Assembly: GCF_003667575.1 (NCBI RefSeq) | Contig: NZ_RCUY01000014.1 | Span: forward strand, 121,244-185,243 | Length of the DNA stretch: 64,000 nt | Direction: 5' to 3' | Source of the DNA: Mycetocola lacteus | GTDB lineage: Bacteria; Actinomycetota; Actinomycetes; Actinomycetales; Microbacteriaceae | Shown: positions 61,101-64,000 of the stretch, piece by piece | How positions within the stretch are numbered: the first letter of the stretch is position 1 | Layout of the letters: each line of letters begins with the position of its first letter | Notes under the pieces: model-generated | The model's input: the letters and a program-made list of their open reading frames with translations, nothing else | Databases searched by the model: none | Told to the model about the DNA's origin: nothing | Translations under genes and position numbers: made by a program

Positions 61101-63445
61101 GGCCCGAGTCCGTGCCCACGTCACGCCCGCGAACGATGGACCGGCTCAGACCGAGTATCCAGGCCGTGGCAACCCTGCTCCTGGTGGCAACCGGTCTGGG
61201 TGGTTTCGGAAGTATCTTCCTGGGCACAACGTGGATCATGGTCCCGCTGGTCATCGCCACGATCATGTACGGCGTCATCGTGGCCCTCAGACTCTGGATG
61301 GATCGCCCCGCCGCGAGAACGTCTCGCATCCTGCGCGCGGTGGTTCCGTGGGCCGCCGGCGCGCTCACCGGGCTCGCCGGGCTCACCCTGGCATTCAGCC
61401 CCGGGAATGCTCTGCTGGGCATTCTTCCGCTGCCCGGGACGCTGATTTCCTTTGGTTCGCTCACCTCGGCCGGGTTGGATGAGATGCTCTCGGGGGCCGC
61501 CCCGCTTCTCCCCGGCGACGGATTCCGCTTTCTGATCACACTCGCCGTTCTCCTGATTGCCTTTGTCTCGGCGGCGCTGGTCCTGATCGCGGGCCTTCCC
61601 CTGTTCGCCATCCTGCTGTCGGTGGCCGTCTACGCGGCACCTCAGCTGGTCATCACCCCCACGCTGAATGTGGCCTCCTTCACCGCATTTGCGCTCTCGA
61701 TCCTGCTTCTGCTGACACTCACCCGCCCGGTCTCCCCCTCCGCCGAACACGGTGGATGGTTTCGTCCCATCGCGATCCCGGTGGCCGCGATCGCGGTCAT
61801 CACCGCGCTGACCGCCGCCCCCGCGCTCACCGCCACCGTGGGCAGCAAGCCCCTGGCCATCGGCAATCAGGCCGGGCCGTTTGAGACGGGTATCAACCCG
61901 ATGATCACCCTCGGTGACGACCTCCGTCGTGGTGCCAACACCGTCGCGCTGACCTACGTCACCACCTCGGAGATCCCGCTCTATCTCCGCGTCTTCACCA
62001 TCGACGATTTGGATCGCACCCTCTGGCAGCCACGCCCCTTCGAGGCAGCGCCAAACTCCAGCGTCGTAGAGTTCCCCGCGCCCCCGGGCCTCGACGCGGA
62101 GACACCAACCGCCCGGGTCACCACCACAATCTCCATCGATTCCCTGTCCACAAACTGGCTTCCGCTGCCCTATGCGCCAGATGGTGTGACCGGACTCATC
62201 GGCGACTGGAACTGGGAGCTGCCGAGCTTGGCCGCCTACAGCAACGAAACCAACACACGAGCCGAGCGGTACACCGTCACCAGCACGCAGGTGGAGCCCA
62301 GCGCCGAGCAGTTACGCGCGGCTGTGCCGGGAAGCACAAGCGCGATCGATCCGCGGTACCGTTCGCTTCCCGATGATCTCCCGGCCTCGATCACCGCGGT
62401 CATGAACGAGGTGACCGCCGGTGCCACCACCGACTATGACCGTGCGATGGCGCTGCAGGACTACTTCCGCAACGACTTCACCTACTCCGAATCTGCCCCG
62501 GTAGAGAAGGGGTTTGATGGGTCGGCAGGCGAGGTTATCGCGAGTTTCCTTGAGCGTAAAACCGGATACTGCGTTCACTTCTCCTCGGCGATGACGGTCA
62601 TGTCCAGGCTGATGGGGATCCCCGCGCGCATTGCGGTGGGCTATCTTCCCGGAACCGCCGATGGGCTGAACGATGACGGCCAACAGACATATCGTGTCAC
62701 CTCACAACAGCTTCACGCCTGGCCGGAGCTCTACTTCGAGGGTGCCGGGTGGATCTCGTTTGAACCCACCACGAGTCGCGGGGTCCCCGCGCAGTTTGCA
62801 CAGGCGGCTCCGAATCCGACAACCGCTCCCACCACGGCACCCACCGCCGCTCCCACCAGCGCCCCGAGCGCCGCTCCCGTGCCCACCGCCGCCCCGGTCC
62901 CGTCGGCCTCCAACAGCCCCACCCAGGCTCCCGGAGGCTCCTCCGCAGGCACGGTGTCTAGCCCGATCGGCGTATCTGTGCTGGGGGTCCTGGTTCTGCT
63001 CGTTCTGATCTTCGGTCAGACCATCGCCCGAATGTGGCAGCGCGAGCGACGCTATCGTCACGGTGCCCGCGACGGCACCCCTGCAGGTGCGGCGTGGGCC
63101 GAGCTGGAGGCGACAGCTACCGACCTCGGGCTCGCCCCGATCGCGGGCGAAACAGCACGCGATTTCGCAGCCAGGCTCCAGGCCACGATGTCCACCGAGC
63201 AGCCCGGCTGTGCGGACCTCTTGCATGCACTCGAAAGGGAAAGCTACGGCCGCGGCGGGACGCGGGCACCGGTACAGGGGGCCGGAGGCGGAAGCTACGG
63301 CCGCGACGCAACGGGCGCGCCGGTTCAGGGTGCCGGAGGTTTCCGGCCGATTGTGCGGGACCTCGCCCGCGCGCTGCGTACGACCCGACCCGTGCCGGTT
63401 AGGCTCCGGGAGTTCTTCTTCCCGGCATCCCTGCGTCGCGGATAA
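61097..63445 (+). CDS. Transglutaminase-like membrane protein (TgpA type)
   Basis: 782 residues. Five or six N-terminal helices (about 15-245), an extracytoplasmic region with the transglutaminase-like core and catalytic Cys in GYCVHFSSAMTVM (about residue 491), His in HAWPELYFEGAGWISFEPT, then a long Pro/Thr/Ala-rich linker (about 570-620), a further helix (about 630-650) and a C-terminal DUF4129-like segment. The C-terminus contains two 17-residue copies of SYGR-x4-APVQGAGG (DNA period 51 bp from 63242). Role unknown, probably in the cell envelope. ATG overlaps the DUF58 stop. Confidence 0.88.
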   Translation: MRPESVPTSRPRTMDRLRPSIQAVATLLLVATGLGGFGSIFLGTTWIMVPLVIATIMYGVIVALRLWMDRPAARTSRILRAVVPWAAGALTGLAGLTLAFSPGNALLGILPLPGTLISFGSLTSAGLDEMLSGAAPLLPGDGFRFLITLAVLLIAFVSAALVLIAGLPLFAILLSVAVYAAPQLVITPTLNVASFTAFALSILLLLTLTRPVSPSAEHGGWFRPIAIPVAAIAVITALTAAPALTATVGSKPLAIGNQAGPFETGINPMITLGDDLRRGANTVALTYVTTSEIPLYLRVFTIDDLDRTLWQPRPFEAAPNSSVVEFPAPPGLDAETPTARVTTTISIDSLSTNWLPLPYAPDGVTGLIGDWNWELPSLAAYSNETNTRAERYTVTSTQVEPSAEQLRAAVPGSTSAIDPRYRSLPDDLPASITAVMNEVTAGATTDYDRAMALQDYFRNDFTYSESAPVEKGFDGSAGEVIASFLERKTGYCVHFSSAMTVMSRLMGIPARIAVGYLPGTADGLNDDGQQTYRVTSQQLHAWPELYFEGAGWISFEPTTSRGVPAQFAQAAPNPTTAPTTAPTAAPTSAPSAAPVPTAAPVPSASNSPTQAPGGSSAGTVSSPIGVSVLGVLVLLVLIFGQTIARMWQRERRYRHGARDGTPAGAAWAELEATATDLGLAPIAGETARDFAARLQATMSTEQPGCADLLHALERESYGRGGTRAPVQGAGGGSYGRDATGAPVQGAGGFRPIVRDLARALRTTRPVPVRLREFFFPASLRRG

Positions 63446-63653
63446 GTAGGGTGCGCGCACCAGGCACGCGCCCTACTCACGCCAGACACACCCTGCCCTC
63501 TCGCGGACACACGCCCCCAAGCAGTACATACCTATACCGAGCCTCCCTGGCTTCCCTGGCCTCCCTGGCCTCCCTGGCCTCCCTGGCCTCCGCATCATAC
63601 GTCCGCGCGGAAGCGGCCGTGCTCCCCTATCACTGTCTGGAGCACTCGCAGGT
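63446..63653. other. Non-coding stretch after the transglutaminase gene
   Basis: No gene recognised. It contains the 9-bp tandem repeat described separately and an AT-poor lead into the GTTAAACA module array. Confidence 0.5.
63542..63592. repeat. 9-bp tandem repeat, CCTCCCTGG unit
   Basis: About five and a half copies of a 9-bp unit (CCTCCCTGG, one copy CTTCCCTGG) in a row. It is non-coding as far as can be seen; a frame reading Ala-Ser-Leu repeats exists but shows no start context or wider coding signal. Confidence 0.85.
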
Positions 63654-63911
63654 GTTAAACAGAAAACCCACACGTCCCAGGCCTGGCAGCGGTATCTCAC
63701 CAACAGCCCAACCAGCGCGTTAAACAGCGAAGGCCTCGCCCCTGTTCAGGGCAAGGCCATAGCTGCGGCAGTACAGACCCCGCGAGCCGGGTTAAACAGT
63801 AAAAGCCCCACGCCTATCCAGGGCAAGGCACAGCCGCGCCAGCACACACCCCCACAGCCCCGGGTTAAACAGCAAAAGCCCCACCCTCCAGGATGAGACC
63901 AACACTCACAA

Positions 63912-63940
63912 CACCAGCACCAGCACCAGCACCAGCACCA
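63912..63940. repeat. CACCAG hexanucleotide tract
   Basis: ACACCAGCACCAGCACCAGC and onward: about four and a half CACCAG units within the fourth module of the array. Simple slippage-type repeat. Confidence 0.85.
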
Positions 63941-63964
63941 CAAACAATGCTGTTAAACAAGGAA

Positions 63965-63991
63965 AGCCCCGACCGAAAAACGGTCAGGGCT
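63965..63991. terminator. Terminator hairpin in the last module
   Basis: AGCCC with GGGCT and GACCG with CGGTC form a stem with one internal C-A mismatch and an AAAAA loop (63965-63991). On the minus strand TTTCC follows. It is the best hairpin of the array. Confidence 0.78.
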
Positions 63992-64000
63992 CTCAACCTG

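Larger units (their letters stand above)
63654..64000. repeat. Array of GTTAAACA terminator-like modules, cut by the window end
   Basis: Five modules begin GTTAAACA at 63654, 63719, 63791, 63864 and 63952 (spacing 65, 72, 73, 88 bp). Most continue with (A)AAAGCCCC-like sequence that can pair with a GGGC-type segment 12-18 bases on. On the minus strand each reads as a GC-rich hairpin followed by GGGGCTTTT and GTTTAAC, a terminator-like layout. There is no open reading frame of note. The array continues toward the right edge. Confidence 0.7.

Noticed and set aside
63746..63943. Cys/Trp-rich small protein on the minus strand
   Set aside because: It is the reading of the CACCAG tract on the other strand; no start context.
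63654..64000. Integron attC-like sites (GTTAAAC matches GTTRRRY)
   Set aside because: All five motifs point the same way and none is paired with a matching RYYYAAC arm at the expected distance; no integrase nearby.
63654..64000. CRISPR array
   Set aside because: Only an 8-9 base motif repeats, spacing varies from 65 to 88 bp, and the modules are hairpin-like and degenerate.

Overview
The window is 64 kb of GC-rich actinobacterial chromosome. Gene content suggests a member of the Micrococcales, most likely Microbacteriaceae-like: an sdhCDAB operon with short anchor subunits, a GTP-type PEP carboxykinase divergent from a RamB-type regulator, an FMN-riboswitch-led ribD-ribE-ribBA-ribH operon, and a MoxR/DUF58/transglutaminase cassette. 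Genus cannot be fixed from sequence alone. Several genes have a -10-like hexamer exactly six bases before the start codon, which is the pattern of leaderless transcripts.

Layout. 0-4.2 kb: 5' end of a mannose-1-phosphate guanylyltransferase gene, divergent from sdhCDAB. 4.2-11.8 kb: small membrane proteins (two with DUF4190-like domains), a VOC protein, PTS enzyme I (ptsP), a YihY/BrkB protein, exonuclease III (xth) and trpS. 11.8-14.86 kb: an AT-richer island bounded by two copies of the trpS 3' end plus terminator. It holds a frameshifted DNA-binding protein gene, a perfect 16-bp palindrome, a three-gene overlapping operon (small helical protein, WXG-motif protein with a C-terminal domain, membrane protein) and an IS3 remnant. 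This is the most unusual part of the window.

15-22.9 kb: TetR regulator divergent from ohr with a dyad between them, mntH with a DtxR/MntR-like operator, then glpD-glpF-glpK. 22.9-34.8 kb: a ten-gene minus-strand operon (two polyol dehydrogenases, DUF2291 protein, sugar ABC transporter, fused DhaKL kinase, RpiB and TIM homologues, DeoR regulator), divergent from a SorC regulator. Its parts match the erythritol/threitol (tetritol) pathway, in which a tetritol is imported, oxidised to erythrulose, phosphorylated and isomerised to D-erythrose 4-phosphate.

34.8-49.8 kb: a toxin-antitoxin-like pair with its own palindrome, the riboflavin operon, an MHS-family transporter, an ABC exporter, an orphan kinase-like protein, and a HAD phosphatase-phnDCEE-RpiR operon with two operator-like sites. 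49.8-64 kb: an unknown protein, pckG/ramB, an alpha/beta hydrolase, a second sugar ABC transporter without enzyme genes, and the MoxR-DUF58-transglutaminase cassette, which contains a 44-bp tandem duplication that creates a 15-codon mini-ORF. The right edge is a non-coding array of terminator-like modules beginning GTTAAACA, cut by the window end. No rRNA, tRNA or CRISPR array was recognised.
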